Part shown: positions 1 through 6,558 of the stretch, piece after piece | Layout of the letters: every line of letters starts with the position of its first letter | Numbering within the stretch: the first letter of the stretch is position 1 | Assembly: GCA_022616555.1 (NCBI GenBank) | Contig: JAKEEG010000080.1 | Coordinates: 1 to 41,604, forward strand | Direction of reading: 5' to 3' | DNA length: 41,604 bases | DNA from: Ignavibacteriota bacterium | GTDB lineage: Bacteria > Bacteroidota > Ignavibacteria > UBA10030 | The notes under the pieces: generated by a model | What the model saw: only the letters and a program-made list of their open reading frames with translations | Database searches by the model: none | Told to the model about the DNA's origin: nothing | Translations under genes and position numbers: made by a program

Positions 1-2
1 CA

Positions 3-128
3 ACCGTCATCGGAGACACTCGGCGCTCGGATATCACTCGCCGGTTGACTTCGAACAATTACACTCTTAACTTCGTGTCCAACTTTTCGGGGAAAGATCA
101 GCTTTACTCTTCTTCGTTTCTGTTATAG
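3..128 (+). CDS. Possible C-terminal end of a protein cut by the window edge
   Basis: A reading frame is open from the left edge to a TAG at 126-128, giving 41 residues with no start in view. The last residues (LYSSSFLL) alternate in a way that would suit a terminal outer-membrane beta strand, but the piece is too short to assign to a family. The other two forward frames stop earlier, at 46-48 and 68-70. It could equally be a chance open frame next to the repeat cluster that follows. Confidence 0.3.
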   Translation, partial: TVIGDTRRSDITRRLTSNNYTLNFVSNFSGKDQLYSSSFLL

Positions 129-182
129 TTGCAAAAAGGCTTTATTTGCTTAGGCAAACTATCACTAAATAAATATCGCTCG

Positions 183-284
183 CTCCGACGGTCTCCGTCG
201 GAGTGCCAAACTTGACGCTCTGCATCAAACAACAATAACGACGCGGGAGCGTCAAGCACGCATTCCCACGCAGAGCGAGGGAAC
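183..284. repeat. Cluster of three inverted repeats (intergenic repeat element)
   Basis: Three hairpins lie side by side. Perfect 9-bp arms CTCCGACGG / CCGTCGGAG sit at 183-191 and 195-203. Perfect 10-bp arms CTTGACGCTC / GAGCGTCAAG sit at 211-220 and 247-256. TTCCCACGC / GCGAGGGAA (8 of 9 paired) sit at 263-271 and 275-283. The reverse strand reads as the kind of spurious peptide (PRSAWEC...) often produced when such intergenic repeats are translated, so no gene is called here. The right end of the cluster runs almost into the ribosome-binding site of the next gene (AAGGA, 285-289). The rest of 129-296 shows nothing else recognisable. Confidence 0.6.
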
Positions 285-296
285 AAGGAATAAAAA

Positions 297-1055
297 ATGT
301 ACCAAGAACATCCACAAATGCAACTCCCTTTAGATCCTCATCAACAAGTTTGGCGTTATTTGAACCTAGCAAAGTTTTTGCATTTAATCCAAACTTCAAA
401 GTTATATTTCGCAAGAGTAGATCGTCTTGGTGATCCTTTCGAGGGCTCAATCTCGCAATTGACTAAAGAGCATCGTATAAAGATTGCAGAGGAATTGAAA
501 TCAAAGGGAGTAGGATCTGCTTCCGAGATTCCCGACAAGCTTTCGTTCATTCTCAAGACAGCACTTAAAGAAATATATGTCAATTGTTGGCATATGAATT
601 CTACAGAATCGGCTGCAATGTGGAATCTTTACACAACAGATTCGAACTCCATCGCAATTCAGTCAATCTTTCATAAATTAACAGAATCTTTAGAAAAAGC
701 TATCTTTGATGTTTTCGCAGGAGTTATCAATTATGTCGATTATGATTTGGTAAGAATACCTGAGGAAAATCTTTTCTTCCCTTTCTTACACAAAAGACTT
801 AGCTTTCGACATGAAGAAGAACTTAGGGCAATAATTTGGCTTAACGAAACAGAACGGAAAAAAAATGGTCTAGATCGCGAAACCCTCCCAGAAGGTCTTA
901 ATATTGAAGTCAACCTTAATAAACTTATAGAAAAGATATATATTTCACCCTTGGCACCCAACTGGTTTGCCGAAGTTGTAAAAAACTATATTCTAACTTC
1001 CAAAATAGACAAACCCATAGTTCATTCGCGTCTCAACGAAACACCAATTTTTTAA
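297..1055 (+). CDS. DUF2971-like protein
   Basis: This is a 252-residue soluble protein without a signal peptide or membrane segment. The N-terminal part (VWRYLNLAKFLHLIQTSKLYFARVDRLGDPFEGS, residues about 18-50) has the layout of the DUF2971 family: a short segment naming a person-like 'LYKY' start, then an FxRxDxLGDPFEG motif. The body includes a Trp/His-rich stretch (YVNCWHMNSTESAAMW). The biochemical role of the family is not known; members are often found in accessory or defence-like neighbourhoods. Start at 297 is supported by AAGGA seven bases upstream. Base composition is clearly richer in A+T than the following genes, and the change is abrupt at the 4-bp gap to the next start at 1060, which suggests a separate origin for this gene. 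The family call rests on memory of the motif rather than a profile search. Confidence 0.65.
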   Translation: MYQEHPQMQLPLDPHQQVWRYLNLAKFLHLIQTSKLYFARVDRLGDPFEGSISQLTKEHRIKIAEELKSKGVGSASEIPDKLSFILKTALKEIYVNCWHMNSTESAAMWNLYTTDSNSIAIQSIFHKLTESLEKAIFDVFAGVINYVDYDLVRIPEENLFFPFLHKRLSFRHEEELRAIIWLNETERKKNGLDRETLPEGLNIEVNLNKLIEKIYISPLAPNWFAEVVKNYILTSKIDKPIVHSRLNETPIF

Positions 1056-1059
1056 TCCC

Positions 1060-1491
1060 ATGCCCTCAATCCTCCATAACTTCCCCATCAGCGCACCGGC
1101 TCGAAAGGTTTTTGAGGTTGCGGCAACTCCTGCGGGGCTCGATACGTGGTGGACCCTGCGCTCCAAAGGCTCGCCCAAGCTCGGCGAGACGTACGAGTTT
1201 TGGTTCGGTCCGGAGTATGACTGGCGCGGCCTTGTAACCAAATACACGCCCAATAAGGAAATCGAGTGGGAAATGACTGTCGCCGACAAGGACTGGACGA
1301 AATCCAGGGTGGGCTTTGAATTTGAGGAAAAAAACGGCATTACGCACGTGAGGTTTCACCACACGGGCTGGCCGGAGGATAACGAGCATTACCGGATTTC
1401 GTCATTTTGCTGGGCTATGTATTTACGTTTAATGAAACGTTATATTGAGTTCGGCGAGGTGGTGGAATACGAGAAACGACTGGATGTATAA
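1060..1491 (+). CDS. SRPBCC / AHSA1-type START-like domain protein
   Basis: This 143-residue single-domain protein begins with the usual first strand of the helix-grip fold (ISAPARKVFEVAATPAGLDTWW, residues about 8-30). It continues with YEFWFGPEYDWRGLVTKYTPNKEIEWEM and a long C-terminal helix (CWAMYLRLMKRYIEFGE). AHSA1/SRPBCC proteins form a hydrophobic cavity and include stress-related and polyketide-cyclase-like members; no ligand can be inferred here. There is no clear Shine-Dalgarno sequence before the ATG, and the gene begins 4 bases after the preceding stop, so it may be read by translational coupling. Its G+C content is close to that of the genes further right, unlike its left neighbour. 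Confidence 0.8.
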   Translation: MPSILHNFPISAPARKVFEVAATPAGLDTWWTLRSKGSPKLGETYEFWFGPEYDWRGLVTKYTPNKEIEWEMTVADKDWTKSRVGFEFEEKNGITHVRFHHTGWPEDNEHYRISSFCWAMYLRLMKRYIEFGEVVEYEKRLDV

Positions 1492-1574
1492 CACGTAAAG
1501 AAAGCCGCTAAGGCACCAAGAACGCGAAGGAAGAATTCGAAAAATATCTAGAATCGGTCTCAAAAATAGTACTC

Positions 1575-1643
1575 TGTCATCGCCGCGGATTGTAAGCCGG
1601 CATCGACCTGCTGGATTCCCGACAAAAGCATTCGGTAATGACA
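1575..1643. repeat. 69-bp intergenic element with TGTCAT / ATGACA ends
   Basis: The stretch begins TGTCAT (1575-1580) and ends ATGACA (1638-1643). It contains an internal hairpin ATTCCCGA / TCGGTAAT (1615-1622, 1632-1639; 7 of 8 paired) with the loop CAAAAGCAT. A second copy of the right half, with loop TAGAAGCAT and perfect arms, lies at 41378-41405, 40 kb away, so this is an interspersed repeat. The preceding bases (about 1495-1530, CGCTAAGGCACCAAGAACGC) also look like intergenic repeat sequence. Confidence 0.6.
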
Positions 1644-1717
1644 AGATCTTTTCATGCTCTCTTAAATAATGCTTCACGTGTAGGCTGTAGCTGCTGTTCA
1701 TCCCCTTGGGAGGAAGT

Positions 1718-2155
1718 ATGGAATCGGAGAAAGTGTACAAAGTGTTGTTCTACGCGGGCAGCGCGTGGAACTTCGCCATTGCCGGAGGGCTGTTCGTGAT
1801 GACGCCGACGCTGCATACGCTGGTTGGGATCGCCGCGCCGTTGTATCCCATGTTCATCTATTTTAATCTCATGTCGATTTTTTTCTTCGGCTGCATGCAG
1901 TGGAGCGTGGCGCACAACTTGTGGAACAGCCGCGTGCTCGTGAAATTGTTGATGTGGGGAAAGTTCATCACCGTTGCGTTATTCGTGTATTCGATTCTCA
2001 TCTCCGCGCCACCGACGGAGCTGGTCATGTTCCTCTTACCCGGCATGATCATCGACGGCGTGTTCGGGCTAATCTTCTGGCGGTTTTTGTCATATAGCCG
2101 CGCGCTCGGAACGATACCGGCTGCCGTTATTCCCGTGACGGGAATTCACACTTAA
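1718..2155 (+). CDS. Small integral membrane protein, four predicted segments
   Basis: The product is 145 residues and almost entirely hydrophobic. Four likely membrane segments are: FYAGSAWNFAIAGGLFVM (about 9-28), LYPMFIYFNLMSIFFFGCMQW (about 43-65), LLMWGKFITVALFVYSILI (about 76-97) and ELVMFLLPGMIIDGVFGLIFW (about 101-123). I do not recognise the family. The ATG at 1718 is chosen over a TTG 12 bases upstream because GGGAGGA at 1708-1714 is an excellent ribosome-binding site for it. It stands alone between two intergenic repeats. Confidence 0.75.
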   Translation: MESEKVYKVLFYAGSAWNFAIAGGLFVMTPTLHTLVGIAAPLYPMFIYFNLMSIFFFGCMQWSVAHNLWNSRVLVKLLMWGKFITVALFVYSILISAPPTELVMFLLPGMIIDGVFGLIFWRFLSYSRALGTIPAAVIPVTGIHT

Positions 2156-2176
2156 TAAAAAAAATACACATAGTTC

Positions 2177-2240
2177 CACAGAGAACACGGTGAGAAAGAG
2201 GTTACCCTGCGTACCTCTGTGCTACTCAGGTCCTCCGTGT
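2177..2240. repeat. Interleaved inverted repeats in intergenic DNA
   Basis: Three overlapping pairings occur: CACAGAG / CTCTGTG (2177-2183, 2215-2221), ACACGG / CCGTGT (2185-2190, 2235-2240) and AGAGGT / ACCTCT (2197-2202, 2213-2218). The style matches the other intergenic repeats of this window. It lies upstream of the small lipoprotein gene and makes a longer GTG start at 2190 for that gene unlikely. Confidence 0.45.
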
Positions 2241-2255
2241 AATGCTTTTAAAAAC

Positions 2256-2621
2256 ATGAGCCGAATCATCATAAGTATCGCCCTCCGCCTCACCGCCTGC
2301 GGAAAAAAAGAAGAAGGTATTCCCGGCCGCGTGGAGACAAAGGTTGGGGACTATGTCGCCGTCGCGACGGATTGCTTCAAGCCGTTTACCACCGAGCCGC
2401 AACAGCTCGAAATGACGGCGGACAGCATGTTCGCATACAGGTTCGTTCCCTGCAGTGGCGCGGATATCATGATTGAAGGCAACAAGCTCACCGTCAACGG
2501 AAGCCCGTATGGCACGCTTCAGCCGGGCGACACCGTCCTTGTGGACCACGGGCAGGTGTTCATCAACAGTGTACCGGCTATCATAAAGCCTCACCCAGAA
2601 TTTATCCCCTCAGATTACTAA
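2256..2621 (+). CDS. Small putative lipoprotein of unknown function
   Basis: The protein has 121 residues. The N-terminus MSRIIISIALRLTACGKK resembles a lipoprotein signal with lipobox LTAC, so Cys15 would be the lipid anchor and the mature protein would sit at a membrane facing the periplasm. The hydrophobic stretch is short and interrupted by an arginine, so export is likely but not certain. The remainder is a small beta-rich domain ending KPHPEFIPSDY and is not recognised. The frame continues upstream to a GTG at 2190, but that extension lies in an inverted-repeat block and would bury the signal sequence, so ATG 2256 is preferred. Confidence 0.6.
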   Translation: MSRIIISIALRLTACGKKEEGIPGRVETKVGDYVAVATDCFKPFTTEPQQLEMTADSMFAYRFVPCSGADIMIEGNKLTVNGSPYGTLQPGDTVLVDHGQVFINSVPAIIKPHPEFIPSDY

Positions 2622-2641
2622 AGAGGGCTTACTTTTCAGCC

Positions 2642-3652
2642 ATGTCAAAAAAAGGGGCAACAAAATATTCTCCCACCCCGGTGCGTTATGATGCAATGAC
2701 GTACAACCGGTGCGGACGGAGCGGTTTGAAGCTCCCCGCCATCTCGCTCGGCTTGTGGCATAATTTCGGCAGCGTAGATTCATACCCGAACGCTCGCAAA
2801 ATGATCCGTCACGCGTTCGACCTTGGCATTACGCATTTCGACTTGGCGAATAATTACGGTCCTCCGCCCGGCTCGGCTGAGGAGAACTTCGGCAAAATTC
2901 TCCATGCCGACTTGAAAAGTTTCCGCGACGAACTGGTGATTTCCTCAAAAGCCGGCTACCTGATGTGGCCGGGACCGTACGGCGAGTGGGGCTCGCGCAA
3001 GTATCTCGTCTCCAGCCTCGACCAAAGCCTGCGCGGCATGAAGCTCGACTACGTCGATATCTTCTACTCGCATCGGTACGACCCGGACACACCGCTTGAG
3101 GAAACCATGGGCGCACTGGATTCCATCGTGCGCAGCGGCAAAGCGCTCTATGTGGGTATCTCGAATTACTCGACAGAGAAAACGCGCGAAGCTGCCGCTA
3201 TTCTGAAACGCCTCGGCACACCGTGTTTAATTCACCAGCCGAAGTACAACATGTTCGACCGTTGGATTGAAGGCGAATTACTGAAAGCGCTGCGAGATGA
3301 AGGCATCGGGTGTATTGTCTTCTCCCCGCTCGCCCAGGGCTTGCTCACCGACCGCTACTTGAAGGGCATACCGAAAGACTCCCGCGCCGCGAAGCCGCAC
3401 GGCTTCCTGAAGCGCGAGCAGGTGACGGAGGAAAAAATCGCAAAAGTGATGATGCTCAAGGAAATTGCCACCGCACGCAGACAAACGACGGCACAGCTTG
3501 CGCTTGCCTGGGTGCTAAGGCACAAGGAGGTTACCTCCGTCGTCATCGGCGCCAGCAGCACAACGCAAATCGATGATGCTGTTGGGACTCTTACCAACCT
3601 CTCGCTCTCCCGCGAGGAGCTGCAGAAGATCGATAGCATACTCGCCGGATAA
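2642..3652 (+). CDS. yghZ: Aldo/keto reductase, YghZ-type (L-glyceraldehyde 3-phosphate reductase)
   Basis: This 336-residue cytosolic NADPH-dependent aldo/keto reductase closely follows E. coli YghZ through the N-terminal half (SGLKLPAISLGLWHNFG, then ITHFDLANNYGPPPGSAEENFG). The catalytic tetrad is visible: Asp67, Tyr72, Lys103 (SSKAGY) and His144 (FYSHRYD). The cofactor-binding C-terminal part includes the VVIGAS motif. YghZ reduces L-glyceraldehyde 3-phosphate and can detoxify methylglyoxal; the exact substrate here is inferred from similarity. Length matches the family (about 340). It is followed by a palindromic terminator and appears to be a single-gene unit, separate from the MarR-GNAT pair downstream. 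Confidence 0.9.
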   Translation: MSKKGATKYSPTPVRYDAMTYNRCGRSGLKLPAISLGLWHNFGSVDSYPNARKMIRHAFDLGITHFDLANNYGPPPGSAEENFGKILHADLKSFRDELVISSKAGYLMWPGPYGEWGSRKYLVSSLDQSLRGMKLDYVDIFYSHRYDPDTPLEETMGALDSIVRSGKALYVGISNYSTEKTREAAAILKRLGTPCLIHQPKYNMFDRWIEGELLKALRDEGIGCIVFSPLAQGLLTDRYLKGIPKDSRAAKPHGFLKREQVTEEKIAKVMMLKEIATARRQTTAQLALAWVLRHKEVTSVVIGASSTTQIDDAVGTLTNLSLSREELQKIDSILAG

Positions 3653-3672
3653 ACTCCTTATTATTCACTTGA

Positions 3673-3700
3673 GAAGGCGACGATTCGAATCGTTGCCTTC
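3673..3700 (+). terminator. Hairpin terminator after the aldo/keto reductase
   Basis: A 28-bp near-perfect palindrome starts GAAGGCGACGATTC at 3673 and pairs through 3700, with the only non-Watson-Crick pair being G/T. It is followed by GTTTAAATAA. It lies 20 bp after the stop codon and directly before the MarR promoter. Confidence 0.65.
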
Positions 3701-3706
3701 GTTTAA

Positions 3707-3743
3707 ATAAATACTTGACAAAGTCAAGTATTTATATTATTCT
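3707..3743 (+). promoter_or_regulatory. Promoter with embedded 29-bp MarR-type operator
   Basis: The perfect inverted repeat has 13-bp arms ATAAATACTTGAC and GTCAAGTATTTAT around an AAA centre (3707-3735). It contains the -35 hexamer TTGACA (3715-3720). A -10 candidate TATTCT lies at 3738-3743, 17 bp further on. MarR dimers bind such dyads, so a bound repressor would cover the promoter, giving autoregulation of marR-GNAT. With this -10, transcription would begin at about the ATG (3749), and no Shine-Dalgarno sequence is present, so the message may be leaderless. The -10 assignment is the weakest part. Confidence 0.75.
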
Positions 3744-3748
3744 TGGTT

Positions 3749-4189
3749 ATGCCCGCACAATCACACGACATCAATGCCATACGGAAGTTCAACAGGTTCT
3801 ACACGAACGTCATCGGGCTTGTCAACGACCACATCCTGCACAGCCCCTACTCCCTCGCCGAGGTGCGCGTGCTGTACGAGGTCAAGCACACGCGCAACTG
3901 CACTGCGAGGCAAATCATGCGCGCGGTAACAATCGATGAGGGCTACCTGAGCCGCATCCTCAACCGTTTCGTGCAGCGCGGGTTTGTGAAGCGCACGAAG
4001 TCGAGGCGAGACAGGCGGGAATACTTCCTCACGCTCACCAAGTCCGGCGAAGCGAAGTTCGCGCGCCTGAACGACGCCAGCAGCAAGTCTGTCCAAGCCA
4101 TGGTCAAGCATCTTTCTCCACTTGAACTGCGGCAACTTCTCACAAAGATGGACGGGATTCAGCACATACTTTCGAAGGAACGATCATGA
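3749..4189 (+). CDS. MarR-family transcriptional regulator
   Basis: This 146-residue regulator has the MarR pattern: an N-terminal dimerisation helix (HDINAIRKFNRFYTNVIGLV), a winged helix-turn-helix at about residues 50-105 (TARQIMRAVTIDEGYLSRILNRFVQRGFVKR, then the wing RDRREYFLTLTKSG), and a C-terminal helix. ATG 3749 is preferred to the TTG at 3743 because it begins the conserved part and lies at the predicted transcription start. The stop overlaps the next start by 4 bp (ATGA), so MarR and the acetyltransferase are translationally coupled. Fused MarR-GNAT proteins are known in many bacteria; here the same two modules are separate polypeptides. The 29-bp dyad upstream is the likely binding site. 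The inducer is unknown. Confidence 0.88.
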   Translation: MPAQSHDINAIRKFNRFYTNVIGLVNDHILHSPYSLAEVRVLYEVKHTRNCTARQIMRAVTIDEGYLSRILNRFVQRGFVKRTKSRRDRREYFLTLTKSGEAKFARLNDASSKSVQAMVKHLSPLELRQLLTKMDGIQHILSKERS

Positions 4190-4698
4190 CATCTGGAACG
4201 CATGGCGCTACACTGAACGAAATCACTATCCGCACCGAGCTAAAGCCGGGCGACATCGGCACGCTCATCTACTGGCACGGCGCACTATATGCAGACGAGT
4301 ACCACTACGGTGTGGACTTCGAACACTACGTCGCGAAGGGGCTGGTTGAGTTTCTCGACCAGTACGACTCGCGCACCAACCGCGTGTGGGTCTGCGAGCA
4401 CAATGAGAAAATGGTGGGATTTCTCCTGCTCATGCACCGCGGCGAAGCCGCGCAGCTGCGCTATTTCTACATCTTGCGCGAATATCGCGGCATCGGGCTC
4501 GGCAAACATTTGATGGACCTGTTCATGGAATTTCTCAACCAGTGCGGTTATCAATCCTGCTACCTGTGGACAACGCACGAGCTCTACGCAGCCGTTGCAC
4601 TCTACAAACGCCATGGCTTTGTCCTGACGCAGGAGAAACCCTCAACCGACTTCGGCAAGGCGCTTACAGAGCAGAAGTATGAATTGCGGCTCGCGTAA
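4186..4698 (+). CDS. GNAT-family N-acetyltransferase
   Basis: This 170-residue acetyl-CoA-dependent acyltransferase shows the GNAT acetyl-CoA pyrophosphate loop at residues 101-106 (RGIGLG, the RxxGxG pattern). It is preceded by the beta-4 strand LRYFYILREY and followed by helix 3 (KHLMDLFMEFLNQCGY) and the LYKRHGF motif near residue 140. The 4-bp overlap with marR indicates one operon and probably a functional partnership. Split and fused MarR-GNAT systems usually modify small amines or proteins, but no substrate can be read from the sequence. A hairpin terminator follows 15 bp after the stop. Confidence 0.88.
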   Translation: MTSGTHGATLNEITIRTELKPGDIGTLIYWHGALYADEYHYGVDFEHYVAKGLVEFLDQYDSRTNRVWVCEHNEKMVGFLLLMHRGEAAQLRYFYILREYRGIGLGKHLMDLFMEFLNQCGYQSCYLWTTHELYAAVALYKRHGFVLTQEKPSTDFGKALTEQKYELRLA

Positions 4699-4712
4699 AG
4701 CTTAAATTTGGC

Positions 4713-4738
4713 CAGGCGAGGATATATATCCTCGCCTG
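4713..4738 (+). terminator. 26-bp perfect palindrome, likely terminator
   Basis: CAGGCGAGGATAT pairs with ATATCCTCGCCTG without a mismatch. It lies just after the GNAT stop codon. There is no long T run behind it, so it may act as a weak or bidirectional terminator or a message-stabilising hairpin. Confidence 0.55.
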
Positions 4739-4831
4739 AACCGTACTTGCTTCAACGTTGAATTACTTGTAGATTCCCTCCCACATTTCCATCAACACAA
4801 TTCCTTCGAAAGTCCCAACACATGTTCAGTC

Positions 4832-5074
4832 GTGGGAATTTTTCTCTACAGTTTATCGACGCGCGCCAAGGACCAAATCGGCATCTACAGTCTCTGGAGC
4901 CTTGTGGGTTTTCTTCTTACCGTGTATTTTATGAATGTCTTCGGTCCCCCGCCGCCGAACGAAGAAACAATTGCCATCGCGGGCAATGCCACATGGCTCG
5001 TAGTGCTGTGGGGATATTGGATTGATAAGCATCGGAAGAACGTCGATCCGCAACCCATGGATGATGAAGGATAA
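4832..5074 (+). CDS. Small membrane protein, possibly a 5'-truncated remnant
   Basis: The frame gives 80 residues from a GTG with two membrane segments: IYSLWSLVGFLLTVYFMNVFG (about 18-38) and IAIAGNATWLVVLWGYW (about 47-63). It ends in a charged tail (IDKHRKNVDPQPMDDEG). The combination of FGPPPPNE between two segments and the ending WGYWIDKHR reminds me of the C-terminal end of longer (about 200-residue) membrane proteins. The frame stays open upstream to beyond 4720, but that part does not look like protein. No ribosome-binding site precedes the GTG. It may therefore be a truncated gene still read or already decaying. It ends 22 bp before the next gene. Confidence 0.45.
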   Translation: MGIFLYSLSTRAKDQIGIYSLWSLVGFLLTVYFMNVFGPPPPNEETIAIAGNATWLVVLWGYWIDKHRKNVDPQPMDDEG

Positions 5075-5096
5075 CATCATCAATCGAGGAGGAGTT

Positions 5097-5951
5097 ATGA
5101 AACGGATTTTAGCAGTGTTGGCGTTAACCGCAGTAGCGGTGACATTCGCATACGCACAAGCATGCTCATGCTGTGTGCCCGCATCAACAAGCGCGACGGA
5201 AGAGTTCGGCATGCTTGCGTTAAACACAGAATTCGTCAGCTCGCATCCAAACCCGTTTCCGTTTGACTTTGCGCCGGAGAAGGGCAAGTGGGTGACGTTC
5301 AAAACGGCCGACGGAACAGACGGGCAAGCGTTTGAAGTGAAAGCCGATAAGCCAACGAACAATGTGATTCTCTTGATCCACGAGTGGTGGGGCTTGAACG
5401 ATTACATCCAACAGGAAGCCGAGAAGCTGCAGAAGGCGTTAGGCGACGTTACTGTTCTCGCTTTGGATTTGTATGACAAAAAAATCGCCACGACACAGGA
5501 GGAAGCTCCCAAGTTGATGAATGCCGTAAAGCAAGAGCGTGCCGTTGCCATCATTAACGGCGCGATCCAATACGCGGGCAAGGAAGCGCGCATTGGGACG
5601 ATCGGCTGGTGCTTTGGCGGCGGGTGGTCGCTCCAAGCTTCCCTGCTCGCGGGCAAACAAGCTGGGGCGTGTGTGATGTATTACGGCATGCCGGAGAAAG
5701 ACGTCGAACGGCTCAAAACTCTTAATGCGCCGGTGCTCGGCATTTTCGCAAAACGCGACGGCTGGCTCACCCCTGCACTCGTCGGAGAATTTGAGAAGAC
5801 GATGAAGGACATCAGCAAGCCACTCACCATGAAATGGTACGACGCGGTGCATGCGTTCGCCAACCCCAGCAATCCTGAGCACGATAAGGCATCGACGGAA
5901 GATGCGTACAAGCTGATGGTGGACTTCTTTAAACAGCACCTTGTTAAATAA
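5097..5951 (+). CDS. Exported dienelactone hydrolase-like alpha/beta hydrolase
   Basis: A 284-residue enzyme begins with a clear Sec signal peptide (MKRILAVLALTAVAVTFAYA, cleavage near residue 20-22), so it should act in the periplasm or outside the cell. The mature start carries a C-S-C-C cluster (residues 23-26). The hydrolase domain has the dienelactone hydrolase pattern: HEWWG with Glu96, the nucleophile Cys172 in GWCFGG (cysteine rather than serine, as in true family members), Asp221 and His252 (VHAF). The family opens lactones such as dienelactone, but many members have other ester substrates, so the substrate is unknown. The ATG at 5097 has a very strong ribosome-binding site (GAGGAGG, 5086-5092). 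Confidence 0.88.
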   Translation: MKRILAVLALTAVAVTFAYAQACSCCVPASTSATEEFGMLALNTEFVSSHPNPFPFDFAPEKGKWVTFKTADGTDGQAFEVKADKPTNNVILLIHEWWGLNDYIQQEAEKLQKALGDVTVLALDLYDKKIATTQEEAPKLMNAVKQERAVAIINGAIQYAGKEARIGTIGWCFGGGWSLQASLLAGKQAGACVMYYGMPEKDVERLKTLNAPVLGIFAKRDGWLTPALVGEFEKTMKDISKPLTMKWYDAVHAFANPSNPEHDKASTEDAYKLMVDFFKQHLVK

Positions 5952-6069
5952 TATCGAAACAGCACGGATTCTTGAGAGAATGACTAATTTTTCGCAGTTG
6001 GGTCAGGTGGCGCTGAGGAAGTAGTCAACGATGTGTCAAACAGAGTTCCTCGTTACCGCCCCAAAATAA

Positions 6070-6519
6070 ATGGCAACGCTGACAACAAAAAAAATAGTAG
6101 AATACACTGCAGCCCTCTGGGCGTTGTTGTTCGGTTTGTTTCACGTCGTGTGGGCTGCTGGGTGGTACATTGGCTTGGATCCAGTTGAGTCTGAAATAGC
6201 TTTTTCCAATCCTTGGATGTTAGCGTATGACCTGTTCATCGCAATAGCCTGTTTTATCGCGGTACCGGTTGCGATCTTGTTTGTTGAACCTTTGGGAAAA
6301 CGGATTCCTCGAAAGCTTATCAACTTGCTTGCGTGGAGTGGGACTTCGCTGTTGCTACTACGAGCAGGAGCAAGTGTCCTTCAAACTACTTACCTCATTA
6401 TAACGGCAGAGTACAGTTTTACGCTGAGAACAATGGCATGGGAAGCATGGTTCTATCTTGGGGCGGTTCTATGGGGAGTAAGCGTCTGGCGGTTTCGCAC
6501 AGCAAAAAAGCTTTCATAG
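6070..6519 (+). CDS. DUF3995-like membrane protein
   Basis: This 149-residue protein has four hydrophobic segments: about residues 12-32 (LWALLFGLFHVVWAAGWYIGL), 48-70, 82-108 and 120-138. The first segment with its FHVVWAAGW signature is typical of the DUF3995 family of small four-helix membrane proteins of unknown role. The last loop has WFYLGAVLWGVSVWRF. It begins at ATG 6070 without a visible Shine-Dalgarno sequence. It ends 39 bp before the NAD(P)-binding gene in the same direction, so the two may be co-transcribed. Confidence 0.65.
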   Translation: MATLTTKKIVEYTAALWALLFGLFHVVWAAGWYIGLDPVESEIAFSNPWMLAYDLFIAIACFIAVPVAILFVEPLGKRIPRKLINLLAWSGTSLLLLRAGASVLQTTYLIITAEYSFTLRTMAWEAWFYLGAVLWGVSVWRFRTAKKLS

Positions 6520-6558
6520 TTGCTAAAATTTTATCGTTCGACATTCAAAGAGAAATCC

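Noticed and set aside
104-286. 60-codon minus-strand frame with PRSAWEC-like sequence
   Set aside because: It is a translation of the hairpin cluster at 183-284, a common false gene in repeat-bearing genomes.
3673-3700. GATTCGAATC, resembling a tRNA T-loop
   Set aside because: It is the centre of a simple palindrome; no acceptor stem, anticodon arm or D arm surrounds it.
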